From Wuchereria bancrofti (Eukaryota; Nematoda; Chromadorea; Rhabditida; Onchocercidae), in contig SSBO01000012.1 in the NCBI GenBank assembly GCA_005281725.1, positions 18,431,293-18,495,292 on the forward strand: a stretch of DNA of 64,000 nucleotides. Direction: 5' to 3'. How positions within the stretch are numbered: the first letter of the stretch is position 1; each line of letters opens with the position of its first letter. The notes under the pieces are model-generated. The model saw nothing but the letters and a program-made list of their open reading frames with translations, searched no databases and had not been told where the DNA came from. The translations under genes and the position numbers were made by a program. Shown here piece by piece: positions 1-15,537 of this stretch.

Positions 1-1531
1 TAGAATACAAATATATAACTTTCTTGCATTATTTTTTTGACTGATCTTAGTGACTAAAATTAATTTGATCTTAAACCTATTACGAGATATAACGAGATAT
101 CATATTCTCAAGGTTTTTGACAGTGCCAAAGACTGAGTAGACGAAATGCAGTTCAGAGCGCGCACTTCTAGAAGCTTCAAATAAGCTAGAAGGGATATTA
201 CTATCGTATAAAAACAAATTGAAGTTTTGGAAAATATAAATGATTTTAATTCATAATGGGATGAAGTTATCATATAAAAATAAGGGGCGGAATAATTTTA
301 TGCGCATTTTTTATATATTTTACGAGTCTTAAATAATAAATATAGAAAAATTGCGCAACCTTATGAACACGAAACTATTTTTAGCAGAATGTAATTACCG
401 TGGTGATGGCTAAAGACTATTAACTAGAATGTTGTCCGTTCATTATAGTTCCATTGTAAAAGCGCCGCTTCTGACCACACATTGCTTGTATTGTTTGATC
501 GAATGACTGGAAGCTTAGATCAGTTTAATATCATTTTTAATGATATTAAATAATCATTTTTAATGTAACATCCTTTTTTTTTAAAAAAAACCTTTTTTTT
601 TATCACATTAAACAAAGCTTCCAATGAAATCACAAAATATTTGATGTAACAATATTTTTCCCTTGTTTCTTTCGCAAGATTTGCCTTTCGTTTTTAATGA
701 AGATGAAATTAAAATCTGTCAAATATAAGCATTAACGAGATAAATTCCTATTACTTTCAATACAAATGTATTTTTCCTATCCAAATAATTATTGAATCAG
801 AAAATGCAGCAATCCTTGTTGAATTCTTACTTAGTTTAATAAATTTATTATTTAACCTTATTTTTCCAGTTCTGTTCTTCCTATGGAAGCTTTTTCTTTT
901 AATTTAAAAAGTCCTTTTTCAATATATTATCGACTGATATTTTCCAGCCAATCAATGTGCTGGTTTCTAATTTACTAATAATTGTCTTTCCTCTAGTGCA
1001 CTGTAATTTATATACGTCTCATATTCCTTTTACCGAAATCGTATGCGATTCATGACATGACTTACTAGAATTCAAGCATTTCAAAAAAATGAAAAAAGAT
1101 TGTAGGCGCTTTCTTTTAAATCCATCTATTCAACATACTGATGCCTTACATCAGCGTCACTTAACTGTTCCTAATATAGATCACTTGAATACCACTTACA
1201 TGCTAGAGTTGTGGAAAAATACTGAAGTTTTACCAATATTTTTACGGTCATGAATTTTCTTGAAAGTATGAAGTGAGGAGGACCCAAGAATGCTGACAAA
1301 ATAAACAGCTATCGATGCCTGATGGATTGCCTAATATTTCATGAAACTATAAAACGATTAAAGGAAGTAACAGCTAGAAGAGATAACCAGAACTGGAAAG
1401 TATGGAGAAATGCATTGTACTACTAAGACCGTCAGAATAAAAACACTAACTAAAATTATAAAACTGGTATTGCTGAAGAAAGCAAAAAGTATTGCATGAA
1501 AGAGATTATACTTCTATACGGTGTATCTATA
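1..1531. repeat. Redundant contig end, identical to 1694-3224
   Basis: This stretch reads base for base the same as 1694-3224 as far as I compared it, and stops at a single N at 1532. The sequence after the N begins about 160 bases upstream of the same stretch. A perfect 1.5 kb copy joined by an N, next to a homologous region at 49.9-51.8 kb that differs at several percent of sites, is what two unmerged overlapping contigs look like. It holds no coding region I can support. A short hairpin of 9-base arms lies near 527-549. Confidence 0.85.
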
Positions 1532-1532
1532 N
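1532..1532. other. Assembly gap marker (N)
   Basis: A single N separates two stretches with the same content. Other Ns lie at 5026, 34881 and 58513. The one at 58513 also has duplicated flanks, so at least two of the four are contig joins rather than unread bases. Confidence 0.9.
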
Positions 1533-3224
1533 AGGCTGTTGTCAATAGAGTCAAAAAATATGATTTGTTGTCATTTATTATGAAATAATCACAATAATTA
1601 ATGATACGAGGTTCTAGAAATAGAAAAAATTGTGCCGAGCGCATAAGTCACAATCAGTTTGTAACATATAGTAAAAGAATAGAAGACGAAACTTAGAATA
1701 CAAATATATAACTTTCTTGCATTATTTTTTTGACTGATCTTAGTGACTAAAATTAATTTGATCTTAAACCTATTACGAGATATAACGAGATATCATATTC
1801 TCAAGGTTTTTGACAGTGCCAAAGACTGAGTAGACGAAATGCAGTTCAGAGCGCGCACTTCTAGAAGCTTCAAATAAGCTAGAAGGGATATTACTATCGT
1901 ATAAAAACAAATTGAAGTTTTGGAAAATATAAATGATTTTAATTCATAATGGGATGAAGTTATCATATAAAAATAAGGGGCGGAATAATTTTATGCGCAT
2001 TTTTTATATATTTTACGAGTCTTAAATAATAAATATAGAAAAATTGCGCAACCTTATGAACACGAAACTATTTTTAGCAGAATGTAATTACCGTGGTGAT
2101 GGCTAAAGACTATTAACTAGAATGTTGTCCGTTCATTATAGTTCCATTGTAAAAGCGCCGCTTCTGACCACACATTGCTTGTATTGTTTGATCGAATGAC
2201 TGGAAGCTTAGATCAGTTTAATATCATTTTTAATGATATTAAATAATCATTTTTAATGTAACATCCTTTTTTTTTAAAAAAAACCTTTTTTTTTATCACA
2301 TTAAACAAAGCTTCCAATGAAATCACAAAATATTTGATGTAACAATATTTTTCCCTTGTTTCTTTCGCAAGATTTGCCTTTCGTTTTTAATGAAGATGAA
2401 ATTAAAATCTGTCAAATATAAGCATTAACGAGATAAATTCCTATTACTTTCAATACAAATGTATTTTTCCTATCCAAATAATTATTGAATCAGAAAATGC
2501 AGCAATCCTTGTTGAATTCTTACTTAGTTTAATAAATTTATTATTTAACCTTATTTTTCCAGTTCTGTTCTTCCTATGGAAGCTTTTTCTTTTAATTTAA
2601 AAAGTCCTTTTTCAATATATTATCGACTGATATTTTCCAGCCAATCAATGTGCTGGTTTCTAATTTACTAATAATTGTCTTTCCTCTAGTGCACTGTAAT
2701 TTATATACGTCTCATATTCCTTTTACCGAAATCGTATGCGATTCATGACATGACTTACTAGAATTCAAGCATTTCAAAAAAATGAAAAAAGATTGTAGGC
2801 GCTTTCTTTTAAATCCATCTATTCAACATACTGATGCCTTACATCAGCGTCACTTAACTGTTCCTAATATAGATCACTTGAATACCACTTACATGCTAGA
2901 GTTGTGGAAAAATACTGAAGTTTTACCAATATTTTTACGGTCATGAATTTTCTTGAAAGTATGAAGTGAGGAGGACCCAAGAATGCTGACAAAATAAACA
3001 GCTATCGATGCCTGATGGATTGCCTAATATTTCATGAAACTATAAAACGATTAAAGGAAGTAACAGCTAGAAGAGATAACCAGAACTGGAAAGTATGGAG
3101 AAATGCATTGTACTACTAAGACCGTCAGAATAAAAACACTAACTAAAATTATAAAACTGGTATTGCTGAAGAAAGCAAAAAGTATTGCATGAAAGAGATT
3201 ATACTTCTATACGGTGTATCTATA

Positions 3225-5574
3225 AAAATCAATTACATCGTTTTACAAGACTTTAGATATACCTAATACTCTACCGTTTTATTGATCTTTAATCATTCAC
3301 TTTGAAAATTCAATCTTGCTGTAGAGAAGGACGAACTATGTATTATTATGCTATGTTAATGGAGCTCATTAATATTCATTACAGGCCTTCTTGCTGAATT
3401 CATTAGAATGCTTTGACAATAAGTATCACTTGCATCTTTAGCTCGATAATTCTGACGTATAACTGCTTACTAGTAATCCATCCCTTTTTCTTCAGTAATC
3501 ATAGCGAAATTAAGTTTTTCACGTTCTGCTGTTACAAATATTAATATCATTTGAACACTTCCATCACTCCCACCATTAGTCTAAGTAGCTGCGATCACAA
3601 AATTTTTCGCTTATAAAGTTATGACAAATTATATCCAGTTACTATCGATAGAGGCTTTTCATTTCTGATTGTAAGCATTGAAATTTTCTTTCTTGCTAGG
3701 GAAGTTCAAATATCCCGCACCCTGGGTAACAAAAAAACTCGTCATATATATTCTCTATGGATTTTACATATGTTCTTTATTTCCAGTTGCCACTCCATTC
3801 CGGCAATCCACTTTCTTCCCTTTATACCCAAAACTAGAAGAAACTGCACTGAAGAGAAGAAAAGCATATCCGGAAATGAACAACATCGCAAGTACCAATG
3901 AAAAGCTTATTAGCAATATGGCATGTTGTGAAAGTTGGGGTTCAGTCTGAATATAACTTGCGTATGCTCAAAATCCTTCCTTGTTTGTTATTATAGTTGG
4001 TGTAGATGAATGCGTTGATGAAAGGTCTGTTTTAACGATTTTATTTGGTTAACACCCACAATATATGGATATTAATCTATATCAACAATACTGATAATTT
4101 CGTAGAATATCTACAAATGAGATGAAAAAAATGGATGAACGAATATATTGATGGTGAAATGAATTGAATTGTGGGAAAGGGAGAGCAGCCGAATCGTAGC
4201 TTACTGGTAAGGAAAAAATTGTTAGAACTGATTGAGACAAAGGATTTAAATCCTTATGTAGTGGGCATTGACTTGCAACAAGAGCATGATTATTAAGTAA
4301 GGAGCTATCAAATGATCTTTGCTCTTTATATAGTAAGAGATGGGTTTTAATATTGTAGTTGCCAAAGGATGACTATCAGCTTAAAAGACCTTACAATATT
4401 TCGACATTACAATGCAAGTTTGATTTGGGACAAAGGAGTAATTTTTAACATATTAAACAATGTACATCCCTTTGCTAACAGATAAAAATGTCGGGACAAG
4501 CAGATAAGCTCAAGTATAATGGGAAGATGAGTGATGAAATAATTGCTTACATGATGTATAATTTGAAACAGTTTTACATTTCTAATGTTCAATTAAAACG
4601 AAATTTAGTATTATGGATTAATACAATTTTATTGATATATTTGGTAAGTTATTTGGAGGTTCGCGAGATTATTTCGAGTTTCGCGACAATATCATGTGAA
4701 ATTAACTAATAAATGAATAAATAAGTTTATAATATTAATAAATCGTAGAAAATAAATACAAGATTGCAAATTTTATTCTACTGATCAAGCAAAAATATTA
4801 TTAATTTCATTTAATTGATCAAGAAAAATATTATAGATTTTAACCAACTGATCAGAGAAAATACTATTGATTTTATTCAGTTGATCAAAGAGAATATTAA
4901 CAATATTATTGTCGTCTATTTATCTAAATACACAATCATTTTTAAATTAAATTACATTTTATTTTAGTTATACAATTATTCATCTCATACTTTTTTTCGC
5001 TTTTTTTCTTACAGAAACTCCTATANACGAGAAGCGCCAGTGCCTCACACCGCCACTCAACGACAGAATCACACCAAACGAATCCGGAATAAAGACTTCC
5101 CCACCGCAAGTGTCTGTCCTGCAATGAGTCATGTAGACCGCGGCCCGTCACAATTCAACGACGCTCACAAGTCGCCGATTTGAAAACTGCGCAATTCGTA
5201 AACTGTGTGTTATCGGTTATCGGTGGTTGGGTCCGGGAGAAGGTGCAGGGAGAATTCGCCACATCGCCGTGGGGTTGTGGTCGGTCTCATCCTTTTCCAT
5301 TTCTATTATACTCTCAATCATTGTGACTGTTACAATGCATTATCATTCCCTAATTTCTTTTATCTACTACCATCCCCGACCTAGTGTTCTTATCACTGTC
5401 ATTCTTTCTTACCTTACCTCTGCATCCTGAGTAGCATTTTGTTGGTACCACTTCTGTCTCTCAATATTTTGCGGATTTTTTATTTGAACAATTTGCTTCA
5501 TTATTTGTATGAGAAAATATGGGGAAGGGAGACTGTTAGTGCGTTCGATTAAAAAAATGTCTGATTTTTCAGAT
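3225..5574. other. Intergenic region with a copy-1-specific segment
   Basis: No gene is supported here. From about 3905 to the N at 5026 the sequence has no counterpart in the second repeat copy, where the flanks are joined near 52500, so about 1.1 kb was gained here or lost there. Around 3700-3850 acceptor and donor-like sites bracket a short open segment, and an intron-sized gap of about 64 bases follows. The second copy carries a one-base deletion there, so this may be a remnant of an exon pair. I could not extend it into a gene. Confidence 0.5.
4772..4905. repeat. Degenerate tandem repeat, about 34-base unit, four copies
   Basis: Four imperfect units each contain a TGATCA-like core followed by an AT-rich tract and a run ending in ATTT. 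The units drift at several positions. The repeat lies inside the segment present only in copy 1 of the long direct repeat. Confidence 0.6.
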
Positions 5575-5576
5575 GG
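5568..5576 (+). promoter_or_regulatory. Possible trans-splice acceptor and short upstream ORF of the four-exon gene
   Basis: A TTTTTCAG acceptor-like site sits about 50 bases before the chosen start at 5625. The leader after it begins with ATG GTT and would make a nine-codon upstream ORF ending in TAG. The leader is identical in the second copy (around 53090), while DNA just upstream differs. Whether it is a spliced-leader site or an intron end is not decided by the sequence. Confidence 0.4.
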
Positions 5577-5624
5577 TTCGTGGAATCCATGCGCCTTTTT
5601 AGACTTACCATTAGATATCACTAA

Positions 5625-7065
5625 ATGACAGGGAAAAAACTTTGCAGTAGAATGATTCTGGTGAAAAGTTTGACTGCGATGGCAACGGAGAAGTTACTGT
5701 TGAAAACATCAGGTCAGCAATTCTTGGATGGCGTCGATTATATGTATCGAGTGGGCTTATCACCTGATCGCTTATCAGTTATGGAAACGACCAGTGGTAA
5801 ATTCATCTTACAGTTCCACTCACGATGCGATCTTCGTCCATTCGCTGTATGAATATTTCACTGGACTTATTGGTTACTTCAAACTTGCCTGTTTTTTCGA
5901 AGAAGGATAATATCAAGAAGTTATCATCTGTTGCTGTCTCTGCTTAAATCCATAAATCTTTCCGTCTTCGAGTAAACTAGTTCTTTTTCACTCTTAAAAC
6001 TGATTTTAGGCCAATTATCCCACTTTTCAACGGTTACTTCGTGGTATAGTTCACATTAGAGCATGGCGAATTCAGTCTATCGAATTTTTAAATGTTGATT
6101 TCAAAATGGCCGATATCCCCGACGTCGAACGTACACTCGAAGTAAGTTTTGTCATTTCAGTGCATAAGCCATTTACAAATTGATGATTTCTTCTAACCAG
6201 AACACAAATTATAGCATTTGTTGGTTTCAGAAATTACGGTAAAAAACTCAAGTCCTTAACTGTATGTAAGGAGTTCCGCAATTATGAGTAAGGCGACCTG
6301 CTGATTTCTGAATCTTTGTCAAAAAACCACTATAACAATAGCACGTTCTCTTAGTTCGTAGCATAAGATATAGTAGATTTTGGAATTCGAATTTCTGTTG
6401 AAATCTTAAGATTCTGTAATTTAATTTTTAGAGGCTCGAAGTGCATTTGGTACTGCTGCGAAATTGTACATATAACACAATCATGAAGTCATCTCATGCA
6501 TATCAAGTTTTATTGGCACTTAATCGAAATAAAAAGTGCATTGTTTGCGAGTACGGTGATGACAGGTAAGCATGGGTCTATCCACTATTTCATAAGTTTA
6601 TTTCCATGAACCTCATCAGAATTACATTGTTTGAAATATTTTTTAGCATTGACTTCTTTTAACTTATTCGCCACACTAATATTTTTAATGTGTTGGTGCC
6701 TTCTTGCTGTTGACACATCTTTAATCTGTATATTTAAACTTTGGTTCTGAAAATTTCGTCCATGCTTACTTCCAGTTTTTTTATCAGCCTGATTTTTTGA
6801 AATTTTATTGTTATCTTACATCCATTTTTTATTTCATCTCTTTTTCTGTTTAAAAAGGATGACTATCAGCTAATTCTGTTACTTCTGAATGATTAATATT
6901 TATGGTGATACAAAGAACTGAAGAACTTCATCTCTGCTGCAATGAGTATTTTACCGTCTTTATGATTTCAGGTTAAAAGATCGAGTTCTACGGGGTTATC
7001 AGCGTCACTCTTTCAACAATAATAATGTGCCTGGATTGAACGCTGCACCAGTCGCATATAACTGA
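5625..7065 (+). CDS. Unrecognised 193-residue protein, copy 1
   Basis: Four exons join in phase: 5625-5846, 6010-6141, 6432-6565 and 6972-7065, with GT donors and TTTTAG, TTTTTAG and TTTCAG acceptors. The product begins MTGKKLCSRMILVK and ends in NAAPVAYN. I do not recognise the family. It has no obvious signal peptide or membrane segment. The second half is rich in Leu, Arg and Asn, with a CIVCEYGDD stretch. The start is the first ATG after an in-frame stop; an upstream exon is not excluded. The whole exon set is nearly unchanged in the other repeat copy (53142-54575) while introns and flanks differ more. That pattern supports the frame, which I chose over a competing frame through exon 1 because only it splices in phase to exon 2. 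Confidence 0.7.
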
Positions 7066-10000
7066 AAACAGATTAGCTGTTTAATGCGCCACGACAAACA
7101 CAATAAGTATTCCACATTTTTCTTCTGATTTATCAGTTTTTGGTTGGTGCGTGACTTTTGTTAAGCGTCTGTTTCTTCAATTTATCGCTTTATTTATGGA
7201 ATCGGTGAAAAATTGGAAATAATTCTGGATAACCGACCACTCAAAATTCTAGGAAAACTTTACTGGGGAGTATGGCTGAAGTGATAAAATTAACTGGATG
7301 ATTGAATGATAAGTCGTTATGAAACAGAAAAACTAAGGACATTACAACGACAACTTAAACATGTCCTGACAGGGCGGCATACTTTCTCTTATTGAGCGAC
7401 AATTCGTCCTCGACATTTTATTTCATTTGGTAGTGGGCCCTTCCGATTTCTTTCTCATCGGCTTGAACTTACATGAAGCAATCTTTTCTAATATCTCAAA
7501 TTTATTTTTATGTCCTTTTTAATTTATTTATTTCAGACTATTTTTTTTTTTTTTTTTTGTTAAGGACAGTTTTATGTGGCATATTTTCTGAAGAATTTCT
7601 GGTATATAAAGTTTTTTGGAAGTCATAAAGAAAACTTTGAGATAAATTGGTTTTGATTAAGAAAGATTAGATTTAAAATACGGGAAAATTTAATTTTTGT
7701 GATGACTCATGCCACTGAGAAAAAATCTCGAAGAACTGACAAGCTAAAACTTGGAGTTTTGGTCTACGACATGTTTGAAGCAAATCGAATAGGAACAGTT
7801 ATGTAATTCTATTCATATTGAAATTTTCATTTTCATTGCAAAATTTCAAAGCGAGCAGTGATTTAGAATTGCATCGACTGATGTGTTTTTCCAAAAACCA
7901 GTAATTTCTACTAAATAAATCCAAAAATGGAAGCATTTACAGATTTCACTAGGAAATTTCCAGAGTCTGGTATAAGTGATAAACTGATATTTTACTATTA
8001 TTTTTTCCAATTTATTTATTTTAAGGCACTATTTTACTGATTATTGCGCGCTTCAAGCCGTCTACTTGTATTTGTTTCTTCCTAACTTTTATAGTCAGGG
8101 CAAAATATTTTTAGAATCATTAATTCACATGTGTATTGCTTGGGTAAAATTTGTGTTTGAAGAGATTTGGTCTTAATATTATTATTAATGATAAAGAATC
8201 CGGTAAAGGAGCAAGTGGTGAGAACATATCTCTGCTTATTATTATCAGACACTGTTATGTTTAAAATTGAAATTCTAATTGGGGAGTAGATGCTAAGTAA
8301 AATGAAGGGAAAAAAGAGCTGGATCTTCTCTTTGTCCTTAAACCTATAACATTAATACTATCACTTGCTGCTTTGTATAGATGCTTTTCAGTTATCTCTG
8401 TCTGTGATCGTTGAGTGTATTTCTTAAAAATCTGTAATTTTATTTCGATTGTTTTTCCAATCTGCCTTCTTTGTCAACAGTCCCATTACTTATTGTGAAT
8501 TCAAATTATAAGAATAAACTGTTGACATTGATTGTTTTGTTGCAGATCCTAGGAGGCTAAGAAAAGATTTTCATAATAGAGATTGAAACTGGAAAGGGCT
8601 TGTGGAGACGGGATTTGTGAGTTTATCAGCACAGTACGGTAAGCTAAGTAGCGTTATCTCATGAAAAATCTGTGTTTGCAGCACTTTTTTGCGGTTAGTA
8701 ACGAGATTAAGTGCCTTTGAGATATTGAAATCAAGGATGTGATACGAAAAGGTAACAAGCTGTTTATCAATGTACTATTAGGATAACTGGAAATAGTGTA
8801 GTATTACCGGATGATTTTGTCGATGGGTCATTACGAATACAATAGTGTTTCTTGCAGCGCAGTTGTAAGATATGATCATAGTCTTTGGATTGCAGGTATC
8901 TTCCACACATGATAATGTTGATTAATTTGCTGCTATTGAAAGCTGATAACCATTATTATCTCCCAGTGTCTGGAAAGTCGTGCAACATGTGTAATCTCGT
9001 CTTAAAATGCAATGGCCGTGATCTAGGCTGATTTTAGCGGCGTGAAAAACCACATCGATGTGAATTATGTTATTTATCAATTCCGTTTAAGTATGCCATT
9101 TCAGTCAAGTAATCTTAAAAGGCATAACACCCTTACCACCGTTAATTCCCATTCTGTTGCAATTTAGGATATTTTCGTAACTGTCGAATGGATCAGACAA
9201 GCGCAGTGCAATTTACAAATTTGGCATCATCAGAAAAAGTTCAGCAATGGAATCTTTCAGTGTATGTTCTTAATTTCAGATCCCTACAAATTCATTGGAA
9301 CTAGGCTAAAATCTCACGAAATATCGGCTTGACTTTAACAGAAATTCAGCAATTGCGTCTGATTCCACCAAGTTCCTGAATCTGCTTTGTCATATTTGAT
9401 TTTCACCATGTTTCTGAATCTACTTCGTTAAAGCTCCTTAATATTCCTCGCTAGTGTTGACAAAATTAAACTAACATTTCCTGCAGACTATCAAATACAT
9501 TACTTTGCACATCAACTCGAGAACAAAACGTTCCACTGCTGTATGAGAAATATTATAAGAGTGAGGAACACTTTATATGCTCTTTTTCCTAGAATAAATC
9601 ATTTTCCAATAAGATTATATTGCTTAAAATTACTATCACTTCCACTTCACAACCCTTTTATCTCGTTTTCTATAAGTTTTCAAGTCACTTGCTGTAAATT
9701 GTTATAAAGCAATTTCCAGTCATCACTTCTCACTATCTTCAAATCAACCTTCAGAACAATGTGTAGAGTAGACGTCTTTTTCAACCACTTTATCTTCTCT
9801 TCTCGTCAACCACTCGAATTACTTCATCAACCCATAATTTTTAAACAAATTGGCCTTAACAGATTGAGGAAAACCTTATATGTGCATTAAGGGCGGTCAG
9901 AATATTAAAGTAATCACTTCAAAATAAAAAGTTTAATAAGTTCCGCTCAAATATAACCAACCTCTAAAGCAAAAAACTGCTAAAATTTCAAGAGAACACA

Positions 10001-11329
10001 GCTGACAGTGACTCCCAACAGCAATAACAAGTTCATATTTCGAAAACTGCACAAAAAGGACAATTTCTAAATCCCTCACAATATTTGTAGTCTTGAACAG
10101 CTTAACTGCCTCAGGTCCTAACAGAACTGCACTACTTGATATGACCGACATATTTTTATTCATGAAAAGTTAGATGGGAGGACATGTTCCAGGTCTCAGA
10201 TGATAGTTGGACATTATTTAGGGGAATTACAAATGATTACTCGTGAAATCTAATACCAGAGTACTGTAGGTGTGATTACTCAGTGCGGGCAATTTCCATA
10301 ATACCTATCCATAATACTCCATAATACCTATAATGATAAATGATAAGTGGATAAATGATAAATGGAGTTCCAAGGCTCTTTACCTGCTTAGTACGTCCTT
10401 TCACTCAAACTATTTTAAAAATTGCATCATGTAATCTGCTTCTCTTTCAGTATTCCAATGAACTATTTCGTAATATGACATACGATATGCTTTGTATTCT
10501 CAAAAAACATTTCAAAGGGAACATACTGTAATTAAGGCAGCATATCTTTCTTGCCACTTTCACAAGAAATAAGTGAAAATGGAAGGCAACGTTAAAATAA
10601 TTTTGTCAATAGCCGGATTTTTACGATTCTGAAGTTTTAAAATACGGCCAATCCTTGAACTGCTTTAACATCGTCAAATTTACCCTATCTTGTTGTTCCA
10701 ACGCTGAATAATAGTATAATTTCTCACTGACAAAAAAAAAAAAACTTCACTAGAAAGAATCACAACGACAGAGAAATATCCTATTAAGCTGAAAAATCAT
10801 ATTTTCATCATAATAAATAACTTTGAATTGGAAATAATACATAACGAAATAACCACATTTTGTAATATATGAAAAAGTATTAAATTTTCAACAAATTAGT
10901 GATGCGATACTCCAGAATATATTAAATTCTAAATATGTAAAGAGAGAAAGAAGACTCCAGTAATTACTAACATTAGCGACAGTAATATGGGAAACAACAG
11001 AACGAAGGGGTAAACTCTTTATTTTTTATAACCCTTATTTCTTCTCCCGTTCCTCTTTTAATTGATTAGCAGTAATGCATGATACATGCTGTCGTTAGAA
11101 AAAATTATTGCTCTAAAGTCACGGAAAAAGATGCTGAATATTCAATAATTCAACTTCAACAGAAACGATAAGTGAAAAAAAAGGAATGTCTCGCATTTCT
11201 TCTTTGAGTTAAAAAATACAATAAGAATTAGGCCAAGAAAGCAGTATGTTAAAATTGATTATTCTGAAAGGCTCGCTTACAACAGATAATTAACGGTGAG
11301 GTATAACCATTGTATAAATCACAGACTGC
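7066..11329. other. Intergenic DNA, copy 1
   Basis: About 4.3 kb without a gene I can support. It contains poly-T and poly-A runs (near 7540 and 10730) and short imperfect repeats of a CATAATACCTAT-type and GATAAATG-type word near 10295-10370. A 76-codon reading frame on the minus strand at 9933-10163 does not stay open in the other repeat copy. Confidence 0.6.
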
Positions 11330-13618
<2,289 letters not shown>

Positions 13619-15537
13619 TGTTAGTAGCACCTATTGCTGTTGTACAGATACTAAAATCCTAAAAAATGGAAAAATGTTTTAAAATTTTCCGAAAAAGAAC
13701 GCCTGTATACATCTGTGTAAAAGTGAGCTTGTAATACAAGAATAAAATGTCGAAAAATTGTTTCAAATAAGTTAATAGTCATGCATAACTTAGAATCGCC
13801 TAGACACATTACTTTTTATTTAAATTTTTCCTCAAAGATTACGAAAGTTCTTGGTTTTATTTAGATGATAAAAACAACTATTCACTATTATATATATATA
13901 TATAATTTGATGACACCAAAGACTGCTTTATTTGTTTGACCTGTTAATTCCATCCACTGTCTTTTTAATTTTTTGATGTTAATTAATTAAAAACGATGTT
14001 CACGATTTCTGAAACAATAAGCAGTATGAATTCTTTTTTCACGGCATTCTTAAAAGAATTCCTTGTAAATTAAGCAAATGAAAAGACATACTTGGGTTTA
14101 AAAAGATGAAGTAAAAAAGTTTAAAAACGAAAGTGTCCCAATTAATGTTATTCTACAAAAGCGTCCAGTTATTTCTAAGCTTGTCCATAAATCTGAAGAA
14201 ACCAAGAAGCCATGCACACCTTACAAGTGTTTGACAAATAACTCCTTCCATCATACCTGCATCACACATAGACATACATAAACACACGCCACCACCACAC
14301 GTGCACTCATCCACATTTCCAATTCAAATACGTGGAGAATTTCGCGCCATTTAGCCGTAATTGACCGAAAACGTTATCAGCACAAAATTCAGATTCAGTG
14401 AAATGCAGTGTAAATTTCGATCACCTCGAACGATATGCAATTTACATCATTGCAATGGGAAGGGCGAGTCCCAGCTGTTAATGGTAGTAGAATGAAGGTT
14501 AGATAGTCCATTTCAGAGAGTTAACTGCAGAAGTGATGTTGCCCTGTTGATAGAGACTGTATTGGAAGTGATAATAGTTTCGAGAAAGCTCTCAGAAATA
14601 TGTATTGGTCGTTTGCTATGATGCTAAAAGTGAAAGTAAAGGAGATGAAAAATGAAGTGAAATGTTGCTGACAATTTCCAGGAAAGGATAGTAGAACTTA
14701 CTAGTGAGATAAACTTCTTGATTGGAGAACGAACTCTCAATAAATGCAGAACATCTTTTACGTGGAGTAAGTACTCTGATACTCATTTCGTTTGTGATTC
14801 CAATTTTGTTTATAACTGTTAATCATCGCAATTTTTACTTCCAAACAAATTGTTGCCTAAAAACGACCGGATGGAAGGTCCTGTTTGTCGTAGGGTAGAT
14901 AAATGGAAGGCAGTAACTTATTCCTCACGTCTAAACTTATTAGTTTCCTTTCTCCAAGGAAGTAAATAATTTTTTAGGCATGAAACACACAGAAAAAAAG
15001 ACTAAGTCCAAGACGTGCTCGAATATACCTTCTATTGTCTATAAACGTTCATTTACAATGTTAATAAGCGTGAAAGACCAATGGAACATTCGGCTTCTCT
15101 CCTTATTTCAAATCATACATACCTTCAACTGACATGAGTTCAAGTCTTTTCTTTTATCTTACATCAAACTTGACCACAAAAGTTGTTTAAAAATACATTG
15201 GACGTGTGACTTTTACGAGGTTTTGATGAGGTGAAATATTGTCATCTCATGATAGGGATAGTAACAGTGATATATTTTGAGAACCGCGAGTGGCTTTGGC
15301 ATAACACATATGAAAAGCTCTACTGTAGTGCATAACAAATACTAATACATGGTTTCATTATTAACATTAAAACTAAAACAACTGGATTTCGAATTCCAGG
15401 AATCAACTGAGAAATAAACAGCATCACGTCTTGATAAAGGTCAGAAAAATATCTGTAAAGTTAATAAACATATATTGGATAGAGAACAGATCTATAACAA
15501 TCAATTGGGGTCAAACAACACTCGGACCACAATTAAT
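13619..15537. other. Intergenic region upstream of rnr-2 (copy 1)
   Basis: The R2 start and the 3' end of the 681-residue gene bound this region, both on the minus strand. It holds an E2F-like site near 14340 in a block that is better conserved between the two repeat copies than its surroundings, and a short TA microsatellite near 13890. No coding region is supported. Confidence 0.6.
14340..14348 (-). promoter_or_regulatory. E2F-like site upstream of rnr-2
   Basis: On the minus strand this reads GGCGCGAAA, a match to the E2F core. It lies about 720 bases upstream of the R2 start and is kept exactly in the second copy at 62028-62036, within an otherwise AT-rich region. E2F control of ribonucleotide reductase genes is well established in animals; its use here is inferred. 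Confidence 0.5.

Noticed and set aside
5409..5621. 70-codon minus-strand frame upstream of the four-exon gene
   Set aside because: Most differences between the two repeat copies change the amino acid, so it is not under coding constraint.
5728..5910. 60-codon frame MASIICIEWAYHL on the plus strand, open in both repeat copies
   Set aside because: It overlaps exon 1 of the 193-residue gene in another frame, has no phase-consistent join to the next exon, and changes at several residues near its end.
9933..10163. 76-codon minus-strand frame starting MNKNMSVISSS
   Set aside because: Similar in copy 2 for about 50 codons, including a 9-base in-frame deletion, but then frameshifted to a stop, and no domain is visible.
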